In this document: positions 49,754 to 58,523 of the stretch, in pieces
How the letters are laid out: every line of letters starts with the position of its first letter
Position numbering within the stretch: the first letter of the stretch is position 1
Origin: Faecalibacterium prausnitzii
GTDB lineage: Bacteria > Bacillota > Clostridia > Oscillospirales > Ruminococcaceae
Direction: 5' to 3'
Length of the DNA stretch: 64,000 nt
Assembly (NCBI RefSeq): GCF_003287495.1
Contig: NZ_PRLE01000004.1
Location: 186,001 to 250,000, forward strand
Position numbers and translations under genes: made by a program
The notes under the pieces: generated by a model
Seen by the model: the letters and a program-made list of their open reading frames with translations, nothing else
What the model was told of the DNA's origin: nothing
The model's database searches: none

Positions 49754-50611
49754 ATGGGAATGAAAGCTTCTAACGCCATTGCGACGTTTTTCAAGTACTT
49801 TGTCCTGATTCTGGTGGGCCTTATCATGATCTACCCGCTGCTGTGGATGATCAGCGCCACCTTTAAGGACAACAGCGAGATCTTTGCAGGCATCGGCCTG
49901 TGGATCAGGAACCCCACCCTCGAGGGCTATCAGAACGCGCTGAACAACTTTGGCGGTTCCATCAACATCCTGCAGGCCATGCTCAACACCTACAGCTATG
50001 TTCTGCCCAAGGTCATCTGCACCGTGGTCTCCTCCTGCGTGGCCGCCTACGGTTTTGGCCGTTTTGATTTCCCGGGCCGCAAGATCCTGTTCAGCATCAT
50101 GCTGGCCACCCTCTTCCTGCCCCAGGTCGTCCTGAACGTGCCGCAGTTCCTGCTGTACACCAAGTTCGGCTGGGTCAACAGCCCGTTCTATCTGGCCATC
50201 TGGGTCCACACTGCTTTTGCAACGGAGACCTACTTCGTTTACCAGCTGGTGCAGTTCATGCGCAATGTCCCGCGTGACCTGGACGAGGCTGCCGCCATCG
50301 ACGGCTGCTCCTCGTTCCAGACCCTGTACAAGGTCATTGTCCCCATGCTGATGCCCGCTCTGGTGTCCTGCGCCCTGTTCCAGTTCATGTGGAGCTGCAA
50401 CGACTTCATGGGCCCGCTGCTTTATGTGCAGACCCCTGCCAAGTACCCCATGTCCCTGTTCGTCAAGCTGTCCATGGATGGTGATACGGGCTTTGCCTGG
50501 AACCGCATCCTGGCCCTGTCGCTGATCTCCATTCTGCCGCAGCTGATCGTCTTCTTCTGCGCACAGGATCAGTTCGTCGAAGGTATCTCCGCGGGTGCTG
50601 TCAAGGGCTAA
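49754..50611 (+). CDS. ABC importer permease (MalG/LplC-like)
   Basis: 285 residues, six helices (FVLILVGLIMIYPLLWMISATF first). EAA loop RDLDEAAAIDGCSSFQTLYKVIVP near residues 175-198; the C-terminus QDQFVEGISAGAVKG is conserved among such permeases. Together with the preceding gene it forms the membrane channel of the pectin-oligomer importer. A shared ATPase elsewhere is assumed. Confidence 0.9.
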   Translation: MGMKASNAIATFFKYFVLILVGLIMIYPLLWMISATFKDNSEIFAGIGLWIRNPTLEGYQNALNNFGGSINILQAMLNTYSYVLPKVICTVVSSCVAAYGFGRFDFPGRKILFSIMLATLFLPQVVLNVPQFLLYTKFGWVNSPFYLAIWVHTAFATETYFVYQLVQFMRNVPRDLDEAAAIDGCSSFQTLYKVIVPMLMPALVSCALFQFMWSCNDFMGPLLYVQTPAKYPMSLFVKLSMDGDTGFAWNRILALSLISILPQLIVFFCAQDQFVEGISAGAVKG

Positions 50612-50648
50612 GCGCTCTTTCTCCCGCGGCCAAGACGGCTGAAACCAC

Positions 50649-50693
50649 AAACACCCCCTGTGCCATTGCCCGTAAGATGGTACAGGGGGTGTT
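50649..50693. terminator. Bidirectional terminator between importer operon and AraC gene
   Basis: AACACCCCCTGT..CCAT (50649-50666) pairs with ATGG..ACAGGGGGTGTT (50677-50693) between convergent genes. Confidence 0.85.
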
Positions 50694-50712
50694 GTGTTGT
50701 TCACTGGCTAGC

Positions 50713-50751
50713 CCTCTCAGGCCGCCTGTCGTCAGCGATGACGGAGAGGGC
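50713..50751 (+). repeat. Dispersed palindromic repeat, copy 2 (short form)
   Basis: 39 bases with the same CCCTCTC and GAGAGGG ends as the copy at 11671 and the shared block TGACGGAGAGGG; the middle hairpins are shortened. Confidence 0.6.
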
Positions 50752-50764
50752 AAGGCTGTTTGCC

Positions 50765-51577
50765 TCATCGATGGCTCTTCCGGTATTGCAGCGGCCCGGT
50801 GCCCATGGTCTCCCGGAAGACACGCCGGAAATGGGCGGCGCTGGCAAAGCCCGTCTGCTCCGCCACCGTGCCGATGCTGAGCTCCGTTGTCTCCAGCAGC
50901 TTCTGGGCGGCCTCGATGCGGCGGCCATTGATGTAATCCACAATGGACTGCCCCGTTACCCGCCGGAACAGGCGGCTGAGGTAATAGGGCGAGATGTAAA
51001 ACTTTGCCGCCACCTCGCTGAGGGAAAACTTCTGCTGGTAATTGGCGGCAAGGTAGGCGCAGATCTGCTCCACTGTCTCGTTGCGGGGGCGGGCGGCGTG
51101 GCTCTCGGCCCGGTACTCCTGCTCTGCATAGTGGAGCAGGAGCCCCAGGTAGAGCACACCCGGATAATCCTGCTCGCCCCGGGCTTTCCGCATCAGCTCC
51201 AGCACCGTCCGCAGACAGCTGGACCACTGCACCGGGCCGTATAAGAGCGTGGCCTGCCCCGGCTCAAACAGGGCGCTTTCGTCCCGCTGGGCCATATTCC
51301 GGATATCGTGGAGGGCAGCCACCGGGAAGCGGCACCCCAGCAGCTCCGGCGGCACACTGCCCGCCTGCTGCAGCCGCCCGCTGCCCGGGCCCAGCAGCAG
51401 CGCGCAGCCAGGAGCCGCCAGCGTGGTCTGGCCATCCCACTGGACATTGCAGCTGCCGCCCGAGACCAGGATCAGATAACAGAGCTCTTCTTCGCTCGTG
51501 AGTTCTCTGGCCTCTGCTCCCAGTCGCAGGTTCTCCGCCACGATCTTTGCATTGAGCCGTTCCCGTTCCGCACGCAT
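50765..51577 (-). CDS. AraC family transcriptional regulator
   Basis: 270 residues. N-terminal cupin-like sensor (SCNVQWDGQTTLAAPGCALLLGPGSG), then two helix-turn-helix units: FSLSEVAAKFYISPYYLSRLFRR and LSIGTVAEQTGFASAAHFRRVFRE, ending with GPLQYRKSHR. It lies between the importer operon and the divergent GH28-GH105 genes, so it likely activates both in response to an imported uronide. ATG 51577 has GGGGG nine bases upstream and is preferred over 51586. Confidence 0.9.
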   Translation of the reverse strand: MRAERERLNAKIVAENLRLGAEARELTSEEELCYLILVSGGSCNVQWDGQTTLAAPGCALLLGPGSGRLQQAGSVPPELLGCRFPVAALHDIRNMAQRDESALFEPGQATLLYGPVQWSSCLRTVLELMRKARGEQDYPGVLYLGLLLHYAEQEYRAESHAARPRNETVEQICAYLAANYQQKFSLSEVAAKFYISPYYLSRLFRRVTGQSIVDYINGRRIEAAQKLLETTELSIGTVAEQTGFASAAHFRRVFRETMGTGPLQYRKSHR

Positions 51578-51694
51578 GTTCCGCATCCCCCTGCATTTTA
51601 CTTGCTTTTAGTGTACCATGACCGGCCCGGCCGGGCAAGCCGCAATACACTTCTGTTTTTTCCATTTTCTCAAATCTCTTTCAGGAGGCTGTTT

Positions 51695-53251
51695 ATGAAT
51701 CTGTCTCTCATCCGCTCCATGACCCGCAGTGCGGTCTTTGAGCTTGAAAACGGGCTGTGCTTCCGCCCTGCCCACCCGTTCACTGTCACGCTGAACGGCG
51801 AAACCATCTATGATGCCTGCAGCACCAATGTGTTCTCCCTCTTCTCCCTGCTCCCCGGCACCACTTATACCGTGGGCGTGCAGGCCGAGGGCGAGAGCCT
51901 GAGCCTGGAGTTCACCACCGAGGCCGAGACGTTCTTTGTGGACGCCTCCCGCTACGGCCTGGTGGGCGACGGCGAGACGGACAACACCGTCAAGCTGCAG
52001 GCGGCTCTCTCCACCTGCCCCAAGGGCGGCACCGTGTATGTCCCCGCCGGACGCTACCGCACGGCCAGCCTGTTCCTCAAGAGCAATACCACCCTCTACC
52101 TGGAAAAAGGCGCCGTGCTCCTGGGCGATAATGACCGCACCCACTACCCCATCCTGCCCGGCGTGCTGCCCAGCGAGAACGAGGTGGACGAGTATTACCT
52201 GACGGGCTGGGAGGGCAACCCCCTGAACAGCTTTGCAGGCCTGCTGAACATCACCCAGGTGCACGATGTGGTCGTGACCGGTGAGGGCACCCTGGACTGT
52301 GACGCCCAGAACGGCGACTGGTGGGTGAACCCCAAAGTCAAGCGGATCGCGTGGCGTCCCCGCGCCGTGGCCATGGTGGACAGCGAGAATGTCTGCCTGC
52401 ACGGCATCACCGTCCAGAACAGCTACTCCTGGACCATCCACCCCATCTTCGTCAAGCAGCTGGACCTGCTCCACTTCAACATCAATAACCCCTACAACGC
52501 CCCCAACACCGACGGCATCGACCCCGAGAGCTGCGAGTATACCCGGATCATCGGCGTCAACATCCATGTGGGTGACGACTGCATCGCCATGAAAGCCAGC
52601 AAAGTCTTCCTGGGCATGAAGCTCAAGAAGAGCTGCGAGCACACTGTCATCCGCAACTGCCTGCTGGACAAGGGCCACGGCGGCATCGTCATTGGCAGCG
52701 AGATGAGCGGCGGCGTCAAGGATATGGTGGTCACCCAGTGCCTCATGGACCACACCGACCGCGGCCTCCGCGTCAAGACCCGGCGCGGCCGCGGCAACAC
52801 CGCCGTCATCGACGGGCTGGTCTTCCGCAACGTGGAGATGCGGGGCGTCAAGGCGCCGTTCGTCATCAACATGTTCTACTTCTGCGACCCGGACGGCCAC
52901 GGCCCCTATGTCCAGTGCCGCGAGCCTCTGCCGGTGGACGAGTACACCCCCAAGCTGGGCACCCTGACCATGGAGAATATCGTGGCCACCGACGCCCAGT
53001 TTGCAGGCTGCTACTTCGACGGCCTGCCGGAGCAGCCCATTGAGCGGGTGAGCATGAAGAATGTCACCATCACCTTTGACCCCGAGGCCAAAGAGGGCCA
53101 GGCGGCCATGGCCGACAACCGCCCGTTTGTGAAAAAGCTGGCCATCTACGCCGAGAACGTCCAGGAGATCGACCTGCACAACGTGAAGATCGAGGGCTAT
53201 GAGGGCGAGCGGCTCCACTTTGCAAATGTCGGCCATTTTGAGGAGGACTGA
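51695..53251 (+). CDS. Glycoside hydrolase family 28 (intracellular polygalacturonase/exo-galacturonidase)
   Basis: 518 residues, no signal peptide. An N-terminal Fn3-like domain (FTVTLNGETIYDACSTN, about residues 25-90) precedes the beta-helix. GH28 catalytic signatures are complete: NTDGIDPESC, VGDDCIAMK, GHGGIVIGSEMSGG and DRGLRVKTRRGR (roughly residues 270-370). It should remove galacturonic acid from imported oligogalacturonides. Co-transcribed with GH105 (five-base gap); its ribosome site for that gene lies inside its own last codons. ATG 51695 has AGGAGG six bases upstream. Confidence 0.93.
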   Translation: MNLSLIRSMTRSAVFELENGLCFRPAHPFTVTLNGETIYDACSTNVFSLFSLLPGTTYTVGVQAEGESLSLEFTTEAETFFVDASRYGLVGDGETDNTVKLQAALSTCPKGGTVYVPAGRYRTASLFLKSNTTLYLEKGAVLLGDNDRTHYPILPGVLPSENEVDEYYLTGWEGNPLNSFAGLLNITQVHDVVVTGEGTLDCDAQNGDWWVNPKVKRIAWRPRAVAMVDSENVCLHGITVQNSYSWTIHPIFVKQLDLLHFNINNPYNAPNTDGIDPESCEYTRIIGVNIHVGDDCIAMKASKVFLGMKLKKSCEHTVIRNCLLDKGHGGIVIGSEMSGGVKDMVVTQCLMDHTDRGLRVKTRRGRGNTAVIDGLVFRNVEMRGVKAPFVINMFYFCDPDGHGPYVQCREPLPVDEYTPKLGTLTMENIVATDAQFAGCYFDGLPEQPIERVSMKNVTITFDPEAKEGQAAMADNRPFVKKLAIYAENVQEIDLHNVKIEGYEGERLHFANVGHFEED

Positions 53252-53256
53252 AAGCC

Positions 53257-54402
53257 ATGACGCATTCTGAAATTCTGACCATGCTGGGCGATTACGTGGA
53301 TTCCCTCATCGCCCATTCCAGCGCCGAAGCACCCATGTGGAACATTGAGAAAGTGCGCAGCGGCAAACCCAACAAGTGGAACTACATCGACGGCTGCATG
53401 ATCACGGCCTGCCTGAGCCTGTACCACACCACGGGCGGCCAGAAGTATCTGGATTTCTCCAAAAACTTCATCGACTATTTTGTGCAGGAAGACGGCTCCA
53501 TCCAGACCTACGACCCCAAGGAGTACAACCTGGACAACGTGAATCAGGGCAAGAACCTGTTCACCCTGTACGACATTTACGGCGAGGAGAAATACCGCAA
53601 GGCCATTGATGTGATCCGCAGCCAGCTGGAGACCCAGCCCCGCACCAAGGAGGGCAACTTCTGGCACAAGGACATCTACCCCTGGCAGGTCTGGCTGGAC
53701 GGCACCTACATGGCCCAGCCGTTCTATATGGATTACGAGACCCGCTACAACAAGATGCAGGGCTGCATTGACAGCTACAAGCAGTTCATGAACATCCAGA
53801 AGCACATGCGGGACGAGAAGACCGGCCTGTACTACCACGGCTATGATGAGAGCCGCCAGATGTACTGGGCCGACCCCGTCACCGGCTGCAGTCCCAACTT
53901 CTGGCTGCGGGCCATGGGCTGGTTCATGGTGGCCATGGTGGACACGCTGGAGCGGATGGACGAGCAGCTGTACAACGAGTACCGCGGCATCATGGCCATG
54001 TTGAAGCAGACCATTGAGGACGTGCACAAGTTCCAGGATGAGGAGACCGGCATGTTCTGGCAGGTGATGGATCACCCCGGCGTGGAGGGCAACTATCTGG
54101 AGACCAGCGGCACGGCCCTGTTTGCCTACGCCGTGCTCAAGGGCGTGCGCCTGGGCTACCTGCCCAAGCGGATGGCTGCCTGGGCCGAGAAAGCATTCTA
54201 CGGCACCTGCGATCAGTACCTCTCCCAAAACCCGGACGGCAGCTTACAGCTGGGCGGCATCTGCCTGGTGGCCGGCCTTGGCGGCAAGGACCACCGGGAC
54301 GGCTCCCTGGCCTACTACTTCAGTGAGCCCGTCGTCTGCAACGACGCCAAGGGCGTGGGCCCGCTGGTGCTGGCTTACACCGAGATGATCGCAAAGAAAT
54401 AA
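53257..54402 (+). CDS. Glycoside hydrolase family 105 (unsaturated rhamnogalacturonyl/galacturonyl hydrolase)
   Basis: 381 residues, intracellular, (alpha/alpha)6 barrel as in YteR. Conserved stretches: KWNYIDGCMITACLSLY near residue 45, the catalytic Asp in QVWLDGTYMAQPFYM near 146, GCSPNFWLRAMGWFMVAMVD and YLETSGTALFAYAVLKG. It adds water to the 4,5-double bond of unsaturated uronyl oligomers left by pectate or rhamnogalacturonan lyases. Together with GH28 it finishes breakdown of imported pectic oligomers made by other gut organisms or by secreted enzymes not in this window. Confidence 0.94.
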   Translation: MTHSEILTMLGDYVDSLIAHSSAEAPMWNIEKVRSGKPNKWNYIDGCMITACLSLYHTTGGQKYLDFSKNFIDYFVQEDGSIQTYDPKEYNLDNVNQGKNLFTLYDIYGEEKYRKAIDVIRSQLETQPRTKEGNFWHKDIYPWQVWLDGTYMAQPFYMDYETRYNKMQGCIDSYKQFMNIQKHMRDEKTGLYYHGYDESRQMYWADPVTGCSPNFWLRAMGWFMVAMVDTLERMDEQLYNEYRGIMAMLKQTIEDVHKFQDEETGMFWQVMDHPGVEGNYLETSGTALFAYAVLKGVRLGYLPKRMAAWAEKAFYGTCDQYLSQNPDGSLQLGGICLVAGLGGKDHRDGSLAYYFSEPVVCNDAKGVGPLVLAYTEMIAKK

Positions 54403-54421
54403 ACCTCTCCCATAACAAGTA

Positions 54422-54466
54422 AAAAACCAACCGCCACGGTGACAGATGCCGTGGCGGTTGGTTTTT
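54422..54466 (+). terminator. Terminator after GH105
   Basis: Eighteen base pairs (54422-54439 with 54449-54466) with a T-rich 3' arm. Confidence 0.9.
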
Positions 54467-54611
54467 GCACTTTTTTCCTTGTCCGTCGTCCCTCTATAGA
54501 ACGCATCTACATTGTACCGAGAGACAAGCCCTTTGTAAAAGGTCTGTTTGGTATTGCAGAAATACAAAATTTGTATGGCTGCATCCGATCAGGCTTCGGA
54601 AGCTTTGCCTC

Positions 54612-54635
54612 CCGCCAGTGAGGGAACGGGAGTTT
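54612..54635 (-). terminator. Stem-loop after the sigma-operon
   Basis: CTCCCG and CGGGAG flank a twelve-base loop 15-40 bases after the last stop of the minus-strand operon; no strong T run. The remaining 54467-54611 shows nothing else recognisable. Confidence 0.45.
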
Positions 54636-54649
54636 TCCTGAGCGAGCAG

Positions 54650-55513
54650 TCACTGCTCATTCTCTTCCTCGAGCAGCGACTCCACATCGGTGGCCTTTGC
54701 CATTTCCTCGGCCGTCCAGTCCAGCTGGACGGTGCCGTTCAGCTCCAGCTCATAGTTTTCTTTTTGCGCCAGACTGCCGGAGGACAGGTCCCTGTCCGCA
54801 TCCGAAAATCCCCTGCAGAAAAAGCTGATCTGTTTGGGCTGCACTTCCATCTGTTGGACCACATTGGTCAGGCGGCGGCAGTCTTTTGCAAAGGCCTCTG
54901 CACTGTCATAGGGGCCCTGCAGCCAGACGTTCAGCCCCAGCGTTTCGGTGTTGTCCGGTGTCAGCTTTTCCACATCGTTGTGATAGCCGTAAAGCTCCAC
55001 CCAGCAGCCCATGTCCTTGAGGCGGATCTCCGGTACGTCCTGCTGGAACTTTTCGTACACGCTCTGCTGGTAGGCATCCCTCAGCCTCTGTTCCTGCTGC
55101 TGGACCTCTGGATTCACCTGTTCCCACACCAGCGGCAGGAGGGTCAGGCCAAAGCAGCAGGCCATCAGGACCAGACAGACGAACACCGAGACGAAATCGT
55201 ATCTGCCGCGCTGAGGCCTTGTGGCGTAATACAGCACCTCGCACCCCAGCAGAACGAGACCTGCTGCCGGAACGATCTTCAGCACCAGCAGCGCGTCAAA
55301 ATTCGGCAGGAAGTGATAAGCAAAGAAAAATATCCCCGCAGTAATCAGGCAAATGCCCAGCGTCACACTGCCCACCCGCCGGACAGGCTCTGCCTGTGCG
55401 GCGGCAGGAGGCGGATTTTTCGGGACCCAGCTCGTTTCCGGGGCGGTATCCGCTGTCGTTTCCTTTCCATTTTGGACAATTTTTGTTGAAATATCCGGTT
55501 CGTTATTCGTCAT
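54650..55513 (-). CDS. Membrane protein with LiaF-like N-terminal helices
   Basis: 287 residues. A Pro/Ala-rich cytoplasmic N-terminus, then four predicted helices in the order seen in LiaF/DUF5668 membrane domains (VGSVTLGICLITAGIFFFAYHFLP; LKIVPAAGLVLLGCEVLYY; FVSVFVCLVLMACCFGLTLLPLVW), then an extracytoplasmic helical/beta domain with no known motif and an acidic tail. Last gene of an ECF sigma operon, overlapping the TM2-like gene by 11 bases. Probably part of an envelope-stress sensor or response. ATG 55513 is preferred; 55519 is possible. Confidence 0.75.
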   Translation of the reverse strand: MTNNEPDISTKIVQNGKETTADTAPETSWVPKNPPPAAAQAEPVRRVGSVTLGICLITAGIFFFAYHFLPNFDALLVLKIVPAAGLVLLGCEVLYYATRPQRGRYDFVSVFVCLVLMACCFGLTLLPLVWEQVNPEVQQQEQRLRDAYQQSVYEKFQQDVPEIRLKDMGCWVELYGYHNDVEKLTPDNTETLGLNVWLQGPYDSAEAFAKDCRRLTNVVQQMEVQPKQISFFCRGFSDADRDLSSGSLAQKENYELELNGTVQLDWTAEEMAKATDVESLLEEENEQ

Positions 55514-56150
55514 GGCCATTTTCCTCCTTTGCGGAAGTGTCATCCGACAAGGTCATCTCCGGCGCATCCGGCATGGCATGGTATTCCTGGAAGTCGGCAT
55601 CCCCGGCAGCGTCTTCCTGTGCCTCGGCCTGTTTTTTGCCGGCCTTTTGGGGGCCGCGCACCAGCCAGACACCACAGAGGATGAGGGCCACGCAGAGCAC
55701 CACATCCGGCAGCCGATCCATCACCAGATAAAATGCCCGGAACACCACGCTGTCCCGGCCCCAGCGCCACAGAACATCGTTCAAAAGATTCATAATGATG
55801 TTCTCGTAGGCGATCAGCGCGCCAAAGGCGATGAGGGCCCAGCCCACCAGCTTGTGGCTGTCCAGCAGAAGCCGGGCAAGGCGCTTGTCCTTGGGGTCCA
55901 GGTGGACCAAATAGTCATCCGCCGGGGCATTGCCCAGGGCGATCTGCGCCCGGAGGTTGAGGGTATCAAAAAAGCTGTACATAAAAACGAGCAGCAGAAA
56001 AAACGCAATGGGGGAAAACAGCATCGCCAGCACACAGACGACACAGCACATCAGCATCAGCGAAAGGCCCCGTTTCATATAGCCCTGGTACATCTGGCCT
56101 GCGCCGGGGATAAACGCAAACAGCAGGGTCAGCAAACCATTTTTCAGCAT
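55503..56150 (-). CDS. TM2-like membrane protein
   Basis: 215 residues. The N-terminal KNGLLTLLFAFIPGAGQMYQGYMKRGLSLMLM resembles TM2 domains (helix-PGxGQxYxG-helix). Two further helices (LVGWALIAFGALIAYENIIM; DVVLCVALILCGVWLVRG) and an acidic cytoplasmic tail follow. It lies between the anti-sigma and LiaF-like genes, 17 bases after the former, and overlaps the latter. Function unknown; co-regulation by the ECF sigma factor is likely. Confidence 0.75.
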   Translation of the reverse strand: MLKNGLLTLLFAFIPGAGQMYQGYMKRGLSLMLMCCVVCVLAMLFSPIAFFLLLVFMYSFFDTLNLRAQIALGNAPADDYLVHLDPKDKRLARLLLDSHKLVGWALIAFGALIAYENIIMNLLNDVLWRWGRDSVVFRAFYLVMDRLPDVVLCVALILCGVWLVRGPQKAGKKQAEAQEDAAGDADFQEYHAMPDAPEMTLSDDTSAKEENGHDE

Positions 56151-56167
56151 AACAAATCCTCACATTC

Positions 56168-56689
56168 TCAGGTTACACTTTGTTTGGGTGTGGTCGGGAT
56201 CGCTCCGGCGTCGGGCGTTTTGCCCGGGAGCAGATTTTCCAGTACGCCGGAAAGTTTGTGGTAAAACTCCCGCCGGGTCTCCATGGGCTTGCCCGTCAGC
56301 TCCTGCGGCGGGGTGCTCATGGTCTGGGAGGGCAGAATGGTTTTCAGGTCGCAGCTGTGGCCCAGCATGGCCGTGATGGCCCCGGACCGCCAGAGGCTGA
56401 GCGCCAGCACGGCGGCAACGCCTGCCACGGCCACCCGGCCATAGGTGCTCTGCATCAGCCGCACCCAAATCGTCGTCATGATGGTGCCATGCACCCCGCG
56501 GGGCGGCGTTTCCAGCACGTCCGCCGTCAACAGGGCCGTGTAGCGGTCCATGCATTTGTCGCAGTAAGAGAGGTGTTCGGCCGCTTCCAGCCGCCCCAGC
56601 TCGTCCAGCTGCCCATCCCGCAGGGCCTGTAAGCCCTCATCGGTCAGGCATCCGTCCTCCCGGAACAATTCCAGTTCTTTTTCATCCAT
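56168..56689 (-). CDS. Zf-HC2 anti-sigma factor
   Basis: 173 residues. The zinc-binding anti-sigma motif HLSYCDKC (His-x3-Cys-x2-Cys) lies near residues 39-46 after an acidic helix (LFREDGCLTDEGLQALRDG). One membrane helix (VAVAGVAAVLALSLW, near 88-102) anchors it, with an extracellular tail. It should hold the upstream ECF sigma factor at the membrane until a signal releases it. ATG 56689, with AAAGGAGG upstream, overlaps the sigma gene stop by eight bases. Confidence 0.88.
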   Translation of the reverse strand: MDEKELELFREDGCLTDEGLQALRDGQLDELGRLEAAEHLSYCDKCMDRYTALLTADVLETPPRGVHGTIMTTIWVRLMQSTYGRVAVAGVAAVLALSLWRSGAITAMLGHSCDLKTILPSQTMSTPPQELTGKPMETRREFYHKLSGVLENLLPGKTPDAGAIPTTPKQSVT

Positions 56690-57230
56690 TCTGGTTCCTC
56701 CTTTCCGGTTTCTGCGGGGCTTCCGCCCCACTGGCCCGCAGCTGGGCGGCCAGCATCTTTTTGGCCCGGTACACCTGGGCCTCCACGGTTTTCTGGGGCC
56801 TGCCGCAGAGGCGGGCCGTTTCCACGGCGGTATGCTGCTCCAGCAGCATCAGGCGGCAGGGCGTTTTGTAGGGCTCCCGCAGAGCCAGAATGCGGCGGGT
56901 GAGTTCTTCCTCGCCCAACGTCTCCAGCACCTGCTGCTCGGGGTCCGACTCCGGCGGAGCGCCCTCCAGCGCCAGCACCTCGTCGCCAGGGGTGTTCACC
57001 CGCCGGACCCAGGCGCTGCGTAAGTAATCTTTCGCCTTGTTGGAGGCGATGCGGGCCAGCCACTGCTTTTCAAACCCGGGCGGACAGCGGTCGATGCTCC
57101 GCCAGGCCGCCAGAAAGGTCTCCTGCGTCAGGTCCTGGGCTTCGCCCACATCCGGCACCAGCTGGTGACAGACGGTGTAGACGAGGCCCTGATACTGCCG
57201 CACGAGCCGGTCAAATTCCAATGTGGTCAA
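56682..57230 (-). CDS. ECF-type RNA polymerase sigma factor
   Basis: 182 residues from TTG 57230. Region 2: FDRLVRQYQGLVYTVCHQLVPDVGEAQDLTQETFLAAWRSI (helix for -10 recognition); region 4: LREPYKTPCRLMLLEQHTAVETARLCGRPQKTVEAQVYRAKK with the winged helix-turn-helix. The frame is open much further upstream (to 57419), through the birA promoter region, without a suitable ATG. TTG 57230 is twelve bases after AAAGGAGG and gives a normal-length protein, so I choose it. Likely autoregulated. Confidence 0.85.
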   Translation of the reverse strand: MTTLEFDRLVRQYQGLVYTVCHQLVPDVGEAQDLTQETFLAAWRSIDRCPPGFEKQWLARIASNKAKDYLRSAWVRRVNTPGDEVLALEGAPPESDPEQQVLETLGEEELTRRILALREPYKTPCRLMLLEQHTAVETARLCGRPQKTVEAQVYRAKKMLAAQLRASGAEAPQKPERRNQNG

Positions 57231-57382
57231 TCGTCCGCGCCGCCTCCTTTCCCGTGGTGCGGGGGTGCTGTTTTTCGCGCCCCTCTGCTTTTGAATACGA
57301 GCCGGGAAAGCTTTTTCCTGCAGCTTCCTCAAAAAAATTTTCTGTGGTATACTTACTATATCACACAAGGAGGTCCACCGCC

Positions 57383-58345
57383 ATGGCAATTCCCACAAAA
57401 CAGGCCCTGTTGCAGGCACTTTCGGGTGCGGAGGGGCGTTACATCTCCGGCGAGCAGCTAGCCCAGACGCTGGGGGTGAGCCGAGCGGCCATCCACAAGG
57501 CGGCTGCCGCCCTCACAACGCAGGGGTACACGCTGGAAGCCGCCCCCCGCCGGGGCTACCGGCTGCTGGGCGGGGACCCGTTCTGCGCCAACGCCGTGGG
57601 CGAGTACCCCGCACCGGTTTATGTCCACGAGCGGCTGGACAGCAGCAACCAGACGGCCAAGCGGCTGGCACTGGCCGGGGCCCCGCATGGCACGCTGGTG
57701 CTGGCGGGCCAGCAGAGCGCGGGCCGGGGCCGGATGGGCCGCCGATTCGAGAGCCCGGCGGGCAAGGGCATCTATCTTTCTCTGGTGCTGCGGGCACCCG
57801 TGCCCGCTTCCGAGGCGCTGGGCGTCACCGTCGGGGCTGCCGTGGCCGTGGCCCGGGCTGTGCAGAAACTCTGCGGCATCGAGCTGGGCATCAAGTGGGT
57901 CAACGACCTCTACTATCAGGGCAAAAAGGTCTGCGGCATCCTGACGGAAGCCGGCACCAGCGTGGAGAGCGGCCTGCTGGAATGGCTGGTGGTGGGCATT
58001 GGGCTCAACCTGACCACCACCCCCGCCGACTGGCCGGAAGAGCTGGCCCGTACAGCGGGCAGTCTCTTCCCGGGCGGGCCAGCCCCTGTCGGCCGGGCGG
58101 CGCTGGCCGGGGCCATTGCCCGGGAGCTGCTGGCCCTCTGCCCGGCCTTCGACTGCCTGGACGAGTACCGCTCCCGCTGCTTTGTGCCGGGGCACTGGGT
58201 CACCGTCTGCACCGCCGCCGAGACCTACGCGGCCCGGGCCATCGCCATTGATGACAATGGTGCCCTCCTCGTGGAGCGGGAGGGTGGCCGCCGGGCCGCC
58301 CTGCAGCACGGCGAGGTGAGCATAAGACCAACGAAAACCGAGTAA
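57383..58345 (+). CDS. birA: Bifunctional biotin--[acetyl-CoA-carboxylase] ligase / biotin repressor
   Basis: 320 residues. N-terminal helix-turn-helix (SGEQLAQTLGVSRAAIHKAAAAL near residues 20-42), then the ligase: SSNQTAKRLA, the biotinyl-AMP loop SAGRGRMGRRF near residues 110-120, GIKWVNDLYYQGKKVCGIL near 170-190 and VGIGLNL. The C-terminal SH3-like domain ends VEREGGRRAALQHGEVSIRP. It biotinylates carboxylase/decarboxylase subunits and can repress biotin genes. Divergent from the sigma operon. ATG 57383 has AAGGAGG upstream. Confidence 0.93.
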   Translation: MAIPTKQALLQALSGAEGRYISGEQLAQTLGVSRAAIHKAAAALTTQGYTLEAAPRRGYRLLGGDPFCANAVGEYPAPVYVHERLDSSNQTAKRLALAGAPHGTLVLAGQQSAGRGRMGRRFESPAGKGIYLSLVLRAPVPASEALGVTVGAAVAVARAVQKLCGIELGIKWVNDLYYQGKKVCGILTEAGTSVESGLLEWLVVGIGLNLTTTPADWPEELARTAGSLFPGGPAPVGRAALAGAIARELLALCPAFDCLDEYRSRCFVPGHWVTVCTAAETYAARAIAIDDNGALLVEREGGRRAALQHGEVSIRPTKTE

Positions 58346-58346
58346 G

Positions 58347-58399
58347 CAAACACAGCGATACGAGTTCTGTTTGTCAGAAGCATCGTATCGCTGTGTTTG
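58347..58399 (+). terminator. Long stem-loop after birA
   Basis: A perfect seventeen-base-pair stem (58347-58363 with 58383-58399), no clear T run. It begins immediately after the birA stop. Confidence 0.65.
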
Positions 58400-58422
58400 T
58401 ATGTTGAATTTTAACGGGCTCG

Positions 58423-58515
58423 CCCTCTCAGGCGCTGACGCGCCAGCTTATCCTCCCTCTGTCGCGTTACGACATCTCCCTCCGGCCGGAGGGAGTCTTT
58501 CAAAGGGAGAGCTTT
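58423..58515 (+). repeat. Dispersed palindromic repeat, copy 3 (variant)
   Basis: Begins CCCTCTCAGGCGCTGACGCGCC like the copies at 11671 and 50713, then carries a longer CTCCCTC/GAGGGAG hairpin (around 58476-58495) and ends GGGAGAG. It sits between two convergent genes. Confidence 0.6.
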
Positions 58516-58523
58516 CCTATTGT

